Source of the DNA: JBNJDW01 sp051745265
Lineage (GTDB): Bacteria > Pseudomonadota > Alphaproteobacteria > Micavibrionales > CSBR16-224
Reading direction: 5' to 3'
Assembly: GCA_051745265.1 (NCBI GenBank)
Contig: JBNJDW010000023.1
Span: 1-14,733 of the forward strand
DNA length: 14,733 nt
Made by a program: the position numbers and the translations under genes. Below the pieces are notes generated by a model, which saw nothing but the letters and a program-made list of their open reading frames with translations, did no database searches and was not told the DNA's origin. Each line of letters opens with the position of its first letter. Position 1 is the stretch's first letter. Shown here in pieces: positions 7,701 to 14,544 of the stretch.

Positions 7701-8007
7701 AGACAGTCTGGGCAATGAGGCTCTCGACGAAATGATGCAGGATCTTTACAGCAAATCCGAAGAACTGATCACGGCCGCCGAACAAGCCCTTGAAGATCAG
7801 GATTACGAGGCCCTGCGTGGTCGCGCCCATGATCTGAAAGGCATGACATCCAATTTCGGCCTGACCGGCATCAGCGATACCGCCGCCCCGATTGAGAAAG
7901 GCGCCCGTGATCAGCTGCCCTTTGACCAGCTGGCCACGCATGTTGAAAAACTGCGGCCGAACTATGATAAGCTACGCGACCAGCTGGATGAATGGTTCAA
8001 GGCATAA
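4792..8007 (+). CDS. Hybrid sensor histidine kinase: 7TMR-DISM sensor, HisKA, HATPase, REC, Hpt
   Basis: This 1071-residue protein starts at a TTG (4792), with no in-frame ATG nearby and a GGGG stretch about 7 bases upstream. The start fits because a signal peptide follows at once (basic KQNLKLHQGLK, hydrophobic core, cleavage near NASA-Q, residue 30). Domains in order: periplasmic 7TMR-DISMED2-like about 45-195; seven-helix 7TMR-DISM region about 208-405; coiled coil 410-475; HisKA with SHEIRTPM, phospho-acceptor H490; HATPase_c with N-box N607, DTGIG 639-643 and GGTGLGL 668-674; REC with D733/D734, phospho-acceptor D777, T809 and K831; a disordered Pro/Asp/Glu-rich linker 850-955; and Hpt with AHDLKG, H1013. 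All relay residues are present, so His490-Asp777-His1013 transfer is expected, then passage to an unlinked regulator. DISMED2 often resembles carbohydrate-binding modules, but the ligand is unknown. It may be co-transcribed with the 4614 gene, since no terminator separates them. Confidence 0.92.
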   Translation: MKQNLKLHQGLKTGFFTLLLLFLFSLNASAQVNNSTLRPLVLSNNAAVYNLNSSMRIFIQTSEQTNAADILQRYKRREGKPVSTDSIELSASGNTHWVAFSVFNQDRFNQEWLLSLGDFFEGTFGSIERFEVYETSLPYSPIIRDGRGVTNKIQHENQRKNTVPLAVPLSQLRIFAMRIEVSPGTTVRFTPKLMTHAGYQEEIKQQQGRDITIAAIALLFIVLAGFIAILTEKKIAYAFIPYIALIFPIVMTQDTLIAHGNNTLVVFLPFLIYALIGSKLLLSGLIGLNKDQTLLRQLTYAGFFIMTALGLYASLATDLPHAFSEAIFTAIPFVLLCITLAAVVTVSMTTEPRSAGILLVLSTLFLVGAGLFLHIAAGQVSDWPVIYQSFLAAHLAAFFGFGYIRLNAVKASEQLNFAERRKKQIQEQKLREQQKTSDQEKLVSILQRERELLGELKEREAERAEAMRSAKEVADEANRAKSAFLAVISHEIRTPMTGIMGMVRLLLDTDLKKQQKEYAQTIQYSGDALLALLNDILDFSKIEEGRMEIETMNFDLGRMVESVIMLMSGRAKERNIEITAEVDPNTPAYLKGDPTRIRQVLLNLVGNAVKFTESGGVTVIVKAEDAGDGKSNVYFGVKDTGIGITPEAQRNLFNPFSQADSTISRRFGGTGLGLAICKRLVTAMGGEIQINSTPGEGSLFYFTLPMPIGSAPENDTDSRKDLDIPPLDIMVADDNNINQKVLIGLLSKDGHRVIAVSDGQEAYQTLQDKPFDVILMDMEMPVMTGIESTMKIRTLPQADKAHVPIIAMTANVMKEDIERCQVAGMNEYISKPIDPDNLRSLIARVAHKHGAFKTSRRSNDPVRTEIDPNVQAKDSTRQSHLFQDKKEDPNPGHPLRRSGDKPAISVEEKQPDAAPDDEEKPNTPPAATQQRKQKLELDGGTDKAETDEANMAPREDFALLFDEVMLGNLKDSLGNEALDEMMQDLYSKSEELITAAEQALEDQDYEALRGRAHDLKGMTSNFGLTGISDTAAPIEKGARDQLPFDQLATHVEKLRPNYDKLRDQLDEWFKA

Positions 8008-8038
8008 AAAAAGCGCGGCTGTTAAAACCGCGCTTTTT
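8008..8038. terminator. Strong bidirectional intrinsic terminator between kinase and ndk
   Basis: An 11-bp perfect stem pairs 8008-8018 (AAAAAGCGCGG) with 8028-8038 (CCGCGCTTTTT) around a 9-base loop. It has a GC core with A/T flanks, giving a T run at the end of the stem on both strands. It starts directly after the kinase TAA and lies 18 bases past the ndk stop, so it can end both converging transcripts. Confidence 0.92.
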
Positions 8039-8056
8039 AAAAATATCTCTGTAACC

Positions 8057-8479
8057 TTAGCCAACAATTTCTGTGCCGGCAAAGAAATAGCTGATTTCAG
8101 TCGCAGCATTTTCTTCACTGTCAGAACCGTGAACTGAGTTTGCTTCGATAGATTCGGCGAAATCCTTACGGATTGTACCTTCGTCAGCATTTGCAGGATT
8201 GGTCGCGCCCATGATTTCACGGTTCTTCGCAACCGCATCATCACCTTCAAGAACCTGAACCACAACCGGGCCGGATGTCATGAAAGCAACCAGTTCGCCA
8301 TAGAACGGACGTTCTGCGTGAACTTCATAAAATTTCTTTGCCTGATCTTCGGTCAGTTGAAGACGTTTTTGGGCAACGATACGAAGACCATTTTCTTCGA
8401 AACGTTGGTTAATCGCACCGGTCAGGTTACGGCGTGTTGCGTCCGGCTTGATGATAGAAAGGGTACGTTGATGAGCCAT
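8057..8479 (-). CDS. ndk: Nucleoside diphosphate kinase
   Basis: This 140-residue protein has the full standard length. It transfers the gamma phosphate of ATP to NDPs through a phospho-histidine and so balances NTP and dNTP pools in the cytoplasm. The N-terminus has the conserved IIKPDA (K11). The active-site signature NSVHGSDS lies at 114-121 with catalytic H117. NPANADEGTIRKDF precedes it, with the usual family spacing. The ATG at 8479 has an AGAGGA ribosome-binding site about 7 bases upstream. A promoter-like pair is seen at 8533-8560, and the terminator at 8008-8038 ends the transcript. It lies downstream of alaS and the 33-codon ORF, but probably has its own promoter. Confidence 0.97.
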   Translation of the reverse strand: MAHQRTLSIIKPDATRRNLTGAINQRFEENGLRIVAQKRLQLTEDQAKKFYEVHAERPFYGELVAFMTSGPVVVQVLEGDDAVAKNREIMGATNPANADEGTIRKDFAESIEANSVHGSDSEENAATEISYFFAGTEIVG

Positions 8480-8532
8480 TGATTGTCCTCTATTGCTTTT
8501 AACTGTTATATTTGATCGGTAAAACCTCGGCC

Positions 8533-8560
8533 TTTATAACACACTGAAAACGCGCTGCAA
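8533..8560 (-). promoter_or_regulatory. Likely sigma-70-type promoter of ndk
   Basis: On the minus strand TTGCAG (8560-8555) is followed after 16 bases by TATAAA (8538-8533), a fair match to -35 and -10 boxes. It sits about 55 bases before the ndk start and after the end of the alaS-linked ORF. It is predicted by eye only. Confidence 0.5.
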
Positions 8561-8574
8561 TAGAAATTACCGGA

Positions 8575-8676
8575 TTATAAACCGGTCTTTTTAAAACTAT
8601 TCCAGTTTTGTTTTGTCAGTTCCCAGACTTCCCGTTCCGTTTCAAAAACCGGCACCAATGCGGCTTTGCCACTCAT
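8575..8676 (-). CDS. Possible 33-residue protein coupled to alaS by an ATGA overlap
   Basis: The ATG at 8676 overlaps the alaS TGA in an ATGA tetranucleotide, the classic sign of translational re-initiation, and the frame stays open to TAA at 8575-8577. The product MSGKAALVPVFETEREVWEL then TKQNWNSFKKTGL is hydrophilic, with three aromatic pairs or clusters (VWEL, NWNSF) and no signal peptide or membrane helix. I do not recognise it. It might be a real microprotein, the remnant of a longer gene, or chance. Only conservation in related genomes could tell. A weak 5-bp inverted repeat (8569-8573 with 8582-8586) overlaps its end. Confidence 0.4.
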   Translation of the reverse strand: MSGKAALVPVFETEREVWELTKQNWNSFKKTGL

Positions 8677-11339
8677 TCTCCCAAGGCCGTCTCAATCGAG
8701 CCCACGGCGCCGTCAGCACCGCTGGCATCCGGACCGCCGGCCTGAGCCATATCGGGCCGGCCACCGCCGCCCTTACCGCCCAGTTTTTCAGAACCGATGC
8801 GGACAAGATCAACCGCATTGATCGTCGCCGTTAAATCATCGGTCACGCCAACGACGATAGACGCCTTGCCGTCATTGACCGCGATCAATGTGACAACGCC
8901 CGAGCCCATTTGTGCTTTCAGGTCATCCGCCATCGGTTTCAGATCTTTGGCCGGAAAATCATCAAGCACGCGGCCTATAAATTTCACGCCGTTGATATCT
9001 TTAATTTCAGGCGCATTGCTGCCTTCTGCGCCACCCGTGGCAATTTTCCGCCGCAGATCCGCAATTTCCTGTTCCTGCTTTTTACGATCAGCCAACAGTG
9101 TCTTGATCCGTGACGTAACATCGGTGGCTGAGCTTTTCAGCATTTCGGCAGCAGCTTTCAGCCGGTCTTCTTCCTCATGAACAAAATCAAGCGCGCCGCG
9201 GCCGCTTAAGGCTTCGATTCGGCGCACGCCCGAAGATACAGCGCTTTCACCGATGATCTTGAACAGACCAATATCCCCGGTACGCCGCACATGGGTACCG
9301 CCGCACAATTCCATGGAATAGGCGCAATCCGGTTGATCGGGATCCATACCGCCCATGGTCAGAACACGGACTTCATCGTCGTATTTCTCGCCGAACATGG
9401 CAACGGCCCCTTCGGCGCGGGCCTGTTCAATCGGTAATAACCGGGTTGTCGTCTCTGTATTCATCCGAATGCGTTCGTTCACTTCATCTTCGATGGTGCG
9501 AATTTCCTCTGCGCTTAGCGGCTTGGAATGGCTTATATCAAAACGCAGCCGATCCGCACTGACCAGCGATCCTTTCTGGGTCACATGATCGCCAAGATTA
9601 CGGCGCAGAGCCGCATTCAACAAATGCGTTGCCGAGTGATTGGCCCGGATATCATTGCGCCGCGCCGCATCAATTTTCATCTGCACGGTATCGCCGCATG
9701 TAACGGCTCCGTCATTGACCGTCACATGGTGAATAAACAGATCGCCCAGCTTTTTCTGGGTATCCGTCACCACAATATCAGCGCCCGAAACTGTCTTCAT
9801 CACCCCGGTATCACCGACCTGACCACCGGATTCGCCGTAAAACGGCGTTTGATTGGTGATCAGAATACCGCTTTCGCCGGCTTTCAGGCTTTCCGTTTCC
9901 TGTCCCTGTGCATCAACCAGCGCGGTTAAGATGGCTTCAGCCTCCTCCGTTTCATAACCGAGAAAATCGGCAACGCCGATACGGTCCTTGATATCAAACC
10001 ACAGTTTTTCATTGGCCGCATCACTCCCGGATCCTTTCCAGGCCGCGCGCGCCTGTTCGCGTTGCTGCTCCATCGCCGCATCAAAACCGGCGGTATCGAC
10101 ATCACGATTCTGATCCCGGCGCAGAACATCCTGCGTCAGATCCAGTGGAAAGCCATAGGTATCATAAAGTTTAAAAGCGACCTCACCGGACAGTTTTTCA
10201 TCTGCGCCCAAATCCCGGGTTTCGGCCTCCAAAAGGCCAAGGCCTTTTTCCAATGTCTTTTTAAAACGCAGTTCCTCCAACCGCAAGGTTTCGGTGATCA
10301 GGCTGTTGGCCTCTTTCAATTCCGGGTACATATCACCCATGGAACTGATCAAACCCGGCACCAGCTCATGCATCAACGGATCTTTAGCACCCAAAAGATG
10401 AGCATGTCGCATACCACGGCGCATAATCCGGCGCAGTACATAGCCCCGCCCTTCATTCGATGGCAGAACACCGGCAGCAATCAAAAAGGACACGGACCGT
10501 AAGTGATCGGCAATCACCCGATGCGAGACAGCAAGCGGCCCATCCGGGTCACTTGACGTCCGGTTTGCTGCGTCTTCGATAATGTTGCGGATAATATCAA
10601 TGGCATAATTGTCATTGGTCCCCATCAGCGTGGCCGCCATACGCTCCAGCCCCATGCCGGTATCTATACAAGGTTTGGGCAGGTCCCGGCGTTCATCTAC
10701 AGTGATTTGTTCATACTGCATAAAGACAATATTCCAGATTTCAATAAACCGGTCGCCGTCTTCGTCAGGAGAACCGGGCGGCCCGCCTGGAATATGCTCA
10801 CCATGATCAAAGAAGATTTCTGAACAAGGCCCACAAGGACCCGTATCACCCATTGACCAGAAATTATCCGAAGTCGCAATCCGAATAATCTTCTCATCCG
10901 GCAGACCCGCAATCTTTTTCCACAGGCTAAAAGCTTCGTCATCATCAGCATAAACAGTGACCAACAGCTTTTCTTTCGGCAATCCGAATTCTTTGGTTAC
11001 TAAGTCCCAAGAATATTTTATGGCCTCTTCCTTGAAATAATCACCGAAAGAGAAATTACCCATCATTTCGAAAAAAGTATGATGACGTTTGGTATAGCCG
11101 ACATTCTCAAGGTCATTATGCTTACCACCGGCCCGGACGCATTTCTGTGCCGTTGTCGCCCGGGTATAGGGTGGTGTTTCCTTGCCGGTGAAGACATCTT
11201 TGAACTGATTCATCCCGGCATTGGTAAACATCAGGGTCGGATCATTGCGCGGGACCAAGGGTCCGGAATCGACGATTTCGTGCCCCTGTGCTTCAAAGAA
11301 TTTTAGAAATGTACGGCGTACCTCGTTAACGGAGACCAT
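8673..11339 (-). CDS. alaS: Alanyl-tRNA synthetase
   Basis: This full-length 888-residue class II synthetase charges tRNA-Ala in the cytoplasm. The catalytic core begins with the conserved EVRRTFLKFFEAQGH and PRNDPTLMFTNAGMNQFKD (about 30-48). GDTGPCGPCSEIFFD lies at 164-178 and DTGMGLERMA at 226-235. The editing domain has its zinc ligands in HSATH (H568, H572) and CGGTH (C679, H683), so mischarged Ser/Gly-tRNA clearance should be intact. The C-terminal C-Ala domain ends with the usual GGKGGGGRPDMAQAGG (about 854-869). The ATG at 11339 follows AGAGGA by about 8 bases. It lies downstream of a lytic transglycosylase gene. Its stop overlaps a tiny ORF by 4 bases. Nothing is missing. Confidence 0.98.
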   Translation of the reverse strand: MVSVNEVRRTFLKFFEAQGHEIVDSGPLVPRNDPTLMFTNAGMNQFKDVFTGKETPPYTRATTAQKCVRAGGKHNDLENVGYTKRHHTFFEMMGNFSFGDYFKEEAIKYSWDLVTKEFGLPKEKLLVTVYADDDEAFSLWKKIAGLPDEKIIRIATSDNFWSMGDTGPCGPCSEIFFDHGEHIPGGPPGSPDEDGDRFIEIWNIVFMQYEQITVDERRDLPKPCIDTGMGLERMAATLMGTNDNYAIDIIRNIIEDAANRTSSDPDGPLAVSHRVIADHLRSVSFLIAAGVLPSNEGRGYVLRRIMRRGMRHAHLLGAKDPLMHELVPGLISSMGDMYPELKEANSLITETLRLEELRFKKTLEKGLGLLEAETRDLGADEKLSGEVAFKLYDTYGFPLDLTQDVLRRDQNRDVDTAGFDAAMEQQREQARAAWKGSGSDAANEKLWFDIKDRIGVADFLGYETEEAEAILTALVDAQGQETESLKAGESGILITNQTPFYGESGGQVGDTGVMKTVSGADIVVTDTQKKLGDLFIHHVTVNDGAVTCGDTVQMKIDAARRNDIRANHSATHLLNAALRRNLGDHVTQKGSLVSADRLRFDISHSKPLSAEEIRTIEDEVNERIRMNTETTTRLLPIEQARAEGAVAMFGEKYDDEVRVLTMGGMDPDQPDCAYSMELCGGTHVRRTGDIGLFKIIGESAVSSGVRRIEALSGRGALDFVHEEEDRLKAAAEMLKSSATDVTSRIKTLLADRKKQEQEIADLRRKIATGGAEGSNAPEIKDINGVKFIGRVLDDFPAKDLKPMADDLKAQMGSGVVTLIAVNDGKASIVVGVTDDLTATINAVDLVRIGSEKLGGKGGGGRPDMAQAGGPDASGADGAVGSIETALGE

Positions 11340-11379
11340 TGACTCATCCTCTTTATCAAAACCATGCTGACTCTATATG

Positions 11380-11396
11380 TAGCGCAGAATGCGCTA
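11380..11396. other. Small GC-cored hairpin between transglycosylase gene and alaS
   Basis: TAGCGC and GCGCTA pair with a 5-base loop in the 75-base gap after the transglycosylase stop. No T run follows on the minus strand, so it is at best a weak terminator. It could also lie in the alaS leader. Confidence 0.3.
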
Positions 11397-11414
11397 AAAT
11401 GCAGTAGATTATTT

Positions 11415-13349
11415 TTACTGATAACGGGAATTTGTCAGGGCGACCTGCATACGATCATGCTTGTCCTGAGAAGCATATAAAGGCCATTGGTCTTTGACCA
11501 CAGCTTCCATAGACGGCAGATCCTGCCCCAGACGGATGCGGTAAATCCAGTAATTGGCCAGCACCCGTTCTACAAACATACGGGTTTCGGCCGCAGGGAT
11601 GCTTTCAATAAATAACAAAGGATCATCCTTGTAATCGATTTCACGCTCCCAGCGGGCCATCCGGCTTGGCCCGGCATTATAGGCAATCGTAAGCTTAAAC
11701 AGATCTTCGTTAATCCGATTGTCACGCATCAGGGTCGCAATATATTTCTGACCCAGAGCAATATTGTATTCCGGCTTTAACAAACGACGCTGGCCAGAGC
11801 GGCTTTTGAATGTATTGGCGTTTTCACCGGCAACATAGCTTGCTGTTGTCGGCATTAACTGCATCAGGCCAACGGCGCCAGAATGACTGACCGCATTTGG
11901 ATCAAATCTTGATTCCTGACGGATAAAGGCATTGACCAAAGCCTGATCAATTTCAAAACCACCCTTTGGTTTCCAGGGGATAATCGGATACAGCGCGGAA
12001 TCCATCAAATTACCGTTGTCATGGGTCAAGGCGCTGCCAAGCTGCATCGCCAGTGCTGGCATATTCCATTCCTGGGCGATTGAAACAACCGCATTCTTCA
12101 GTTCTTCATCACGATACACATTCAACTGACGCAGTTCTTTTTCGGCAAGATCATATTCACTGATCTGCAGCAATCCAACAACACGCCGGCCTATTTTATT
12201 ATCAGCCAGTACAGCAAAATGCTTGTCATTAAATTCCGGCGCCGTCCAGTTAAAGCCATATGCCTTATTACCCAGCGCCCGTCCAGCTAACAGGCCATAA
12301 AATGTATAGGAGTATTTTGTCGCTTTTTTAAGCCATTGAACCGTTTCTTTACGGTTACCAATTTTATGATGGGCCCGCGCCGCCCAATAAGCACCACCGG
12401 AAATCATCCAGGGTGAAGCCCGGCGTGTTTCCGCCACCGTTTCAAAGAATGCAGCGGCATCGGAATAACCGCCCTGCCGCCAACTGGCCAGACCTGCTGT
12501 CCATCCGGCAACCGGAACATCTGTCCCGGAGCGCATAACCGCTTCCCGGGCATGTGTAAGAGCATCATCAACATGATCATGCAGATAGTAATTCTGTGCA
12601 ATATCAGCCCGGAGTTCATCAAACTCCGTTTTATCAAATAAATCCCGGTTTTTCTCTGTGTTCAGATATTCCCAGGCATTGGTGACATGACCTTTTGACA
12701 GTTTATTTTTAACAACACGGGAAATACGTCTGATTTCACGCTGCTGCGCTGCCGTCCGTTTCCGGTTTGATATATAATTTTCACTAATAACGCCGGCAAA
12801 ACGATCCAGACTGCCGCGGGTGCCCAGACTGATCGAAGGCTTGGCAGGCGCACGGTAATCAGCCGGTCTCCGGCTAACAGCCAGTTCATACAGTCGTTTT
12901 GCACCATGATGGTCGCTATATTTATCAAGCCATGAGCGTAATTCAGTGTATTCTGAACGATAAGCGGTTGGATGCATGTAACGCAGATATTCGACATAAC
13001 CAAGCAAACGTTTATCCTGCAGTAACTCTATCTTCTCATCTGCCTTATCCCATTTGCCTTTGCGCTGAAGCACAAAAATCTGTTTGTAAAGATTAACATC
13101 CGCAGAAGACAGCATATAATCGGCAGTATCGCGCTTGACCACGACAGATTCCGGCTTTGAACTTGGTATCTTACCGACATAAGATACAGGCTCCGCCAGC
13201 GACATCGGCTTGGGTGACGGGCCGCTGGCTGTAATCGATGCCATTGCCGAAAGTCCCGCCCCTGATGTAAAGGCCACAAAACCGATCACCGCGATGAGTA
13301 TTCTGATGCGCGGGCTCGGCATATATTTAACTACAGTTTTTTTAAACAT
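11415..13349 (-). CDS. Soluble lytic murein transglycosylase (SLT domain, GH23)
   Basis: This product cleaves the MurNAc-GlcNAc bond of peptidoglycan in the periplasm, forming 1,6-anhydro ends. From the ATG at 13349 it is 644 residues. It has a signal peptide (MFKKTVVKYMPSPRIRI, then IAVIGFVAFTSGAGLSAMA), a long helical repeat region of the Slt70 superhelix kind (about 75-460), and a C-terminal SLT domain. That domain has FIRQESRFDPNAVSHSGAVG with catalytic Glu at about 479, LMQLMPTTA, and YNIALGQKYI to IAYNAGPSRMARW. Other starts are the ATG at 13322, which would leave a shorter signal peptide, and ATG 13415 or TTG 13427, which would bury the signal peptide inside. No start has a strong ribosome-binding site. 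It is followed by alaS on the same strand after 75 bases. Confidence 0.93.
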   Translation of the reverse strand: MFKKTVVKYMPSPRIRILIAVIGFVAFTSGAGLSAMASITASGPSPKPMSLAEPVSYVGKIPSSKPESVVVKRDTADYMLSSADVNLYKQIFVLQRKGKWDKADEKIELLQDKRLLGYVEYLRYMHPTAYRSEYTELRSWLDKYSDHHGAKRLYELAVSRRPADYRAPAKPSISLGTRGSLDRFAGVISENYISNRKRTAAQQREIRRISRVVKNKLSKGHVTNAWEYLNTEKNRDLFDKTEFDELRADIAQNYYLHDHVDDALTHAREAVMRSGTDVPVAGWTAGLASWRQGGYSDAAAFFETVAETRRASPWMISGGAYWAARAHHKIGNRKETVQWLKKATKYSYTFYGLLAGRALGNKAYGFNWTAPEFNDKHFAVLADNKIGRRVVGLLQISEYDLAEKELRQLNVYRDEELKNAVVSIAQEWNMPALAMQLGSALTHDNGNLMDSALYPIIPWKPKGGFEIDQALVNAFIRQESRFDPNAVSHSGAVGLMQLMPTTASYVAGENANTFKSRSGQRRLLKPEYNIALGQKYIATLMRDNRINEDLFKLTIAYNAGPSRMARWEREIDYKDDPLLFIESIPAAETRMFVERVLANYWIYRIRLGQDLPSMEAVVKDQWPLYASQDKHDRMQVALTNSRYQ

Positions 13350-13667
13350 ACAGTTCTTTTTAAACCTTGCTGTGTGGTTACGATTATTACCCCAAAAGCA
13401 TGAACTTGGCAACATTTTCCGTAACAAAAACGACCGAACCTACAACCATACCGGACTTAACGCCTTGATTTTACTAAAAATACAAAATCTTTTAAGCAAG
13501 GAGATATTTAAAGGAAAAATTAACCCTTTCAAGCTCCGAATCTCTTTTTTTTGTAAAAAGACCGATTCTGTTACAATTGAAATCATCAGCTTTTCCTCAA
13601 ATAACAAGGCATCTGCCGCCACCCTAAAAGCTAAATCTTAAAGTTTTGTAAAAATTTTGCGAGAAAT
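13350..13667. other. 318-base AT-rich gap between glycosylase and transglycosylase genes
   Basis: This gap should hold the 3' end of the glycosylase transcript and the promoter of the transglycosylase gene. An inverted repeat at 13538-13568 (outer arms GAATC/GATTC, inner arms TCTTTTT/AAAAAGA) could form an AT-rich hairpin. No clean terminator or -35/-10 pair is visible. A 48-codon minus-strand frame from ATG 13586 has a GAGG-type site but no recognisable product. I see no RNA gene here. Confidence 0.45.
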
Positions 13668-14543
13668 TCAGTCCGCTGTACCGGTCAGCTTTGCCTTGAT
13701 TTTCAGAAGATCGGCCCAGGCATGCTTTTTCTGCGCCGGCGACTGCAACAGGAAAGAAGGATGAAAAATCGGCATCGCCGGAATCGGTGTTTCAAGCCTG
13801 TCTGTTTCAAATTCACGCCATTTCCCACGCAGCTTGGTAATCCCCTGCCCGGTCTGCAACAGCGTTTTTGCCGATACGGCACCGGCATAAATGAGGATAT
13901 CAGGCTTAACCAGTTCTATATGCCGTTCAACAAAAGGCTGACAGACAGCTATTTCTGAATTGGACGGCGGCCTATTACCCGGCGGACGCCAGAATATAAT
14001 ATTTGTCAGATAAACTGCGTCTTTGGGGCTGTCAGCATAGCGGCTAAGGCCGATCGCTTCAAACATCCGGTCAAGTAACTGACCCGTTGTATTGACAAAA
14101 GGCTTCCCGACCTGATCTTCCTCAGTATCCGGTGCTTCGCCGATTAACATTATTTTGGCCTGTGGATGGCCGTCAGCAAAAACCGTGTTTTTGGCCATCC
14201 GTTTTAACGGGCAGCCTTCAAATTTATGGATGGCTTCCTGTAATGCCTCCAGCGTGTCACAGGCGGCCGCTAGACGCCGGGCCTCCTGCGACGCCTCGGC
14301 AGCGCCCAGGGGCATTTGATCATCGCCTTGCGGTGCCGGCGGCTGAAAAGACGTGTTCATCCGGGCCGATGCCTCTGGCGTTTGCCCGGCTTGCGGCTGT
14401 TCGATCCGGGCCAGCGCCTCCTGCATACTATGTGCCGGGGGCTTTAGCCGGTTAACGGGGGCCTCGGCTATGGCCTCATCGGCGCCGACATCAATATGCC
14501 ATTCCAGCGCGGCCTGTATCTCGAGTGTTTGTGACATATTCAT
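13668..14543 (-). CDS. Uracil-DNA glycosylase, family 4-like, with reduced cysteine set
   Basis: This 291-residue protein is expected to remove uracil from DNA at the start of base-excision repair. The first 90 residues or so are Ala/Pro/Gln-rich and likely disordered. The UDG domain (about 95-285) has motif A GEAPDTEEDQVGKPFVNTTG (135-154), the WRPPGNRPP segment (185-193) and motif B HPSFLL with H261. Typical family 4 enzymes carry a 4Fe-4S cluster on four cysteines. Here only C111 (GCPLKR) and C201 (AVCQPF) are in place, while F108 and W185 sit where the other two are expected. Motif A also has Asp for the usual Gly (GEAPG) and Asn for Gly (PFVG). The ATG is at 14543; ATG 14537 is an alternative. 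It starts one base after the stop of the gene upstream, so the two are co-transcribed. Confidence 0.88.
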   Translation of the reverse strand: MNMSQTLEIQAALEWHIDVGADEAIAEAPVNRLKPPAHSMQEALARIEQPQAGQTPEASARMNTSFQPPAPQGDDQMPLGAAEASQEARRLAAACDTLEALQEAIHKFEGCPLKRMAKNTVFADGHPQAKIMLIGEAPDTEEDQVGKPFVNTTGQLLDRMFEAIGLSRYADSPKDAVYLTNIIFWRPPGNRPPSNSEIAVCQPFVERHIELVKPDILIYAGAVSAKTLLQTGQGITKLRGKWREFETDRLETPIPAMPIFHPSFLLQSPAQKKHAWADLLKIKAKLTGTAD

Positions 14544-14544
14544 A

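Noticed and set aside
7474..7941. 155-codon minus-strand open frame inside the kinase linker and Hpt region
   Set aside because: It is antisense to clear Hpt-domain coding sequence with intact catalytic motif and has no recognisable product.
8569..8586. ACCGG/CCGGT hairpin as an alaS terminator
   Set aside because: The stem is only 5 bp with an 8-base loop and no T run. It is too weak to call.
13350..13427. Longer N-terminus for the lytic transglycosylase (TTG 13427 or ATG 13415)
   Set aside because: It would place more than 20 polar residues ahead of the signal peptide. ATG 13349 fits an exported protein better.
13440..13586. 48-codon minus-strand frame from ATG 13586 with a GAGG-type site upstream
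   Set aside because: The product is unrecognised, AT-driven in composition and lies in a gap expected to hold a promoter. Nothing but the start site supports it.
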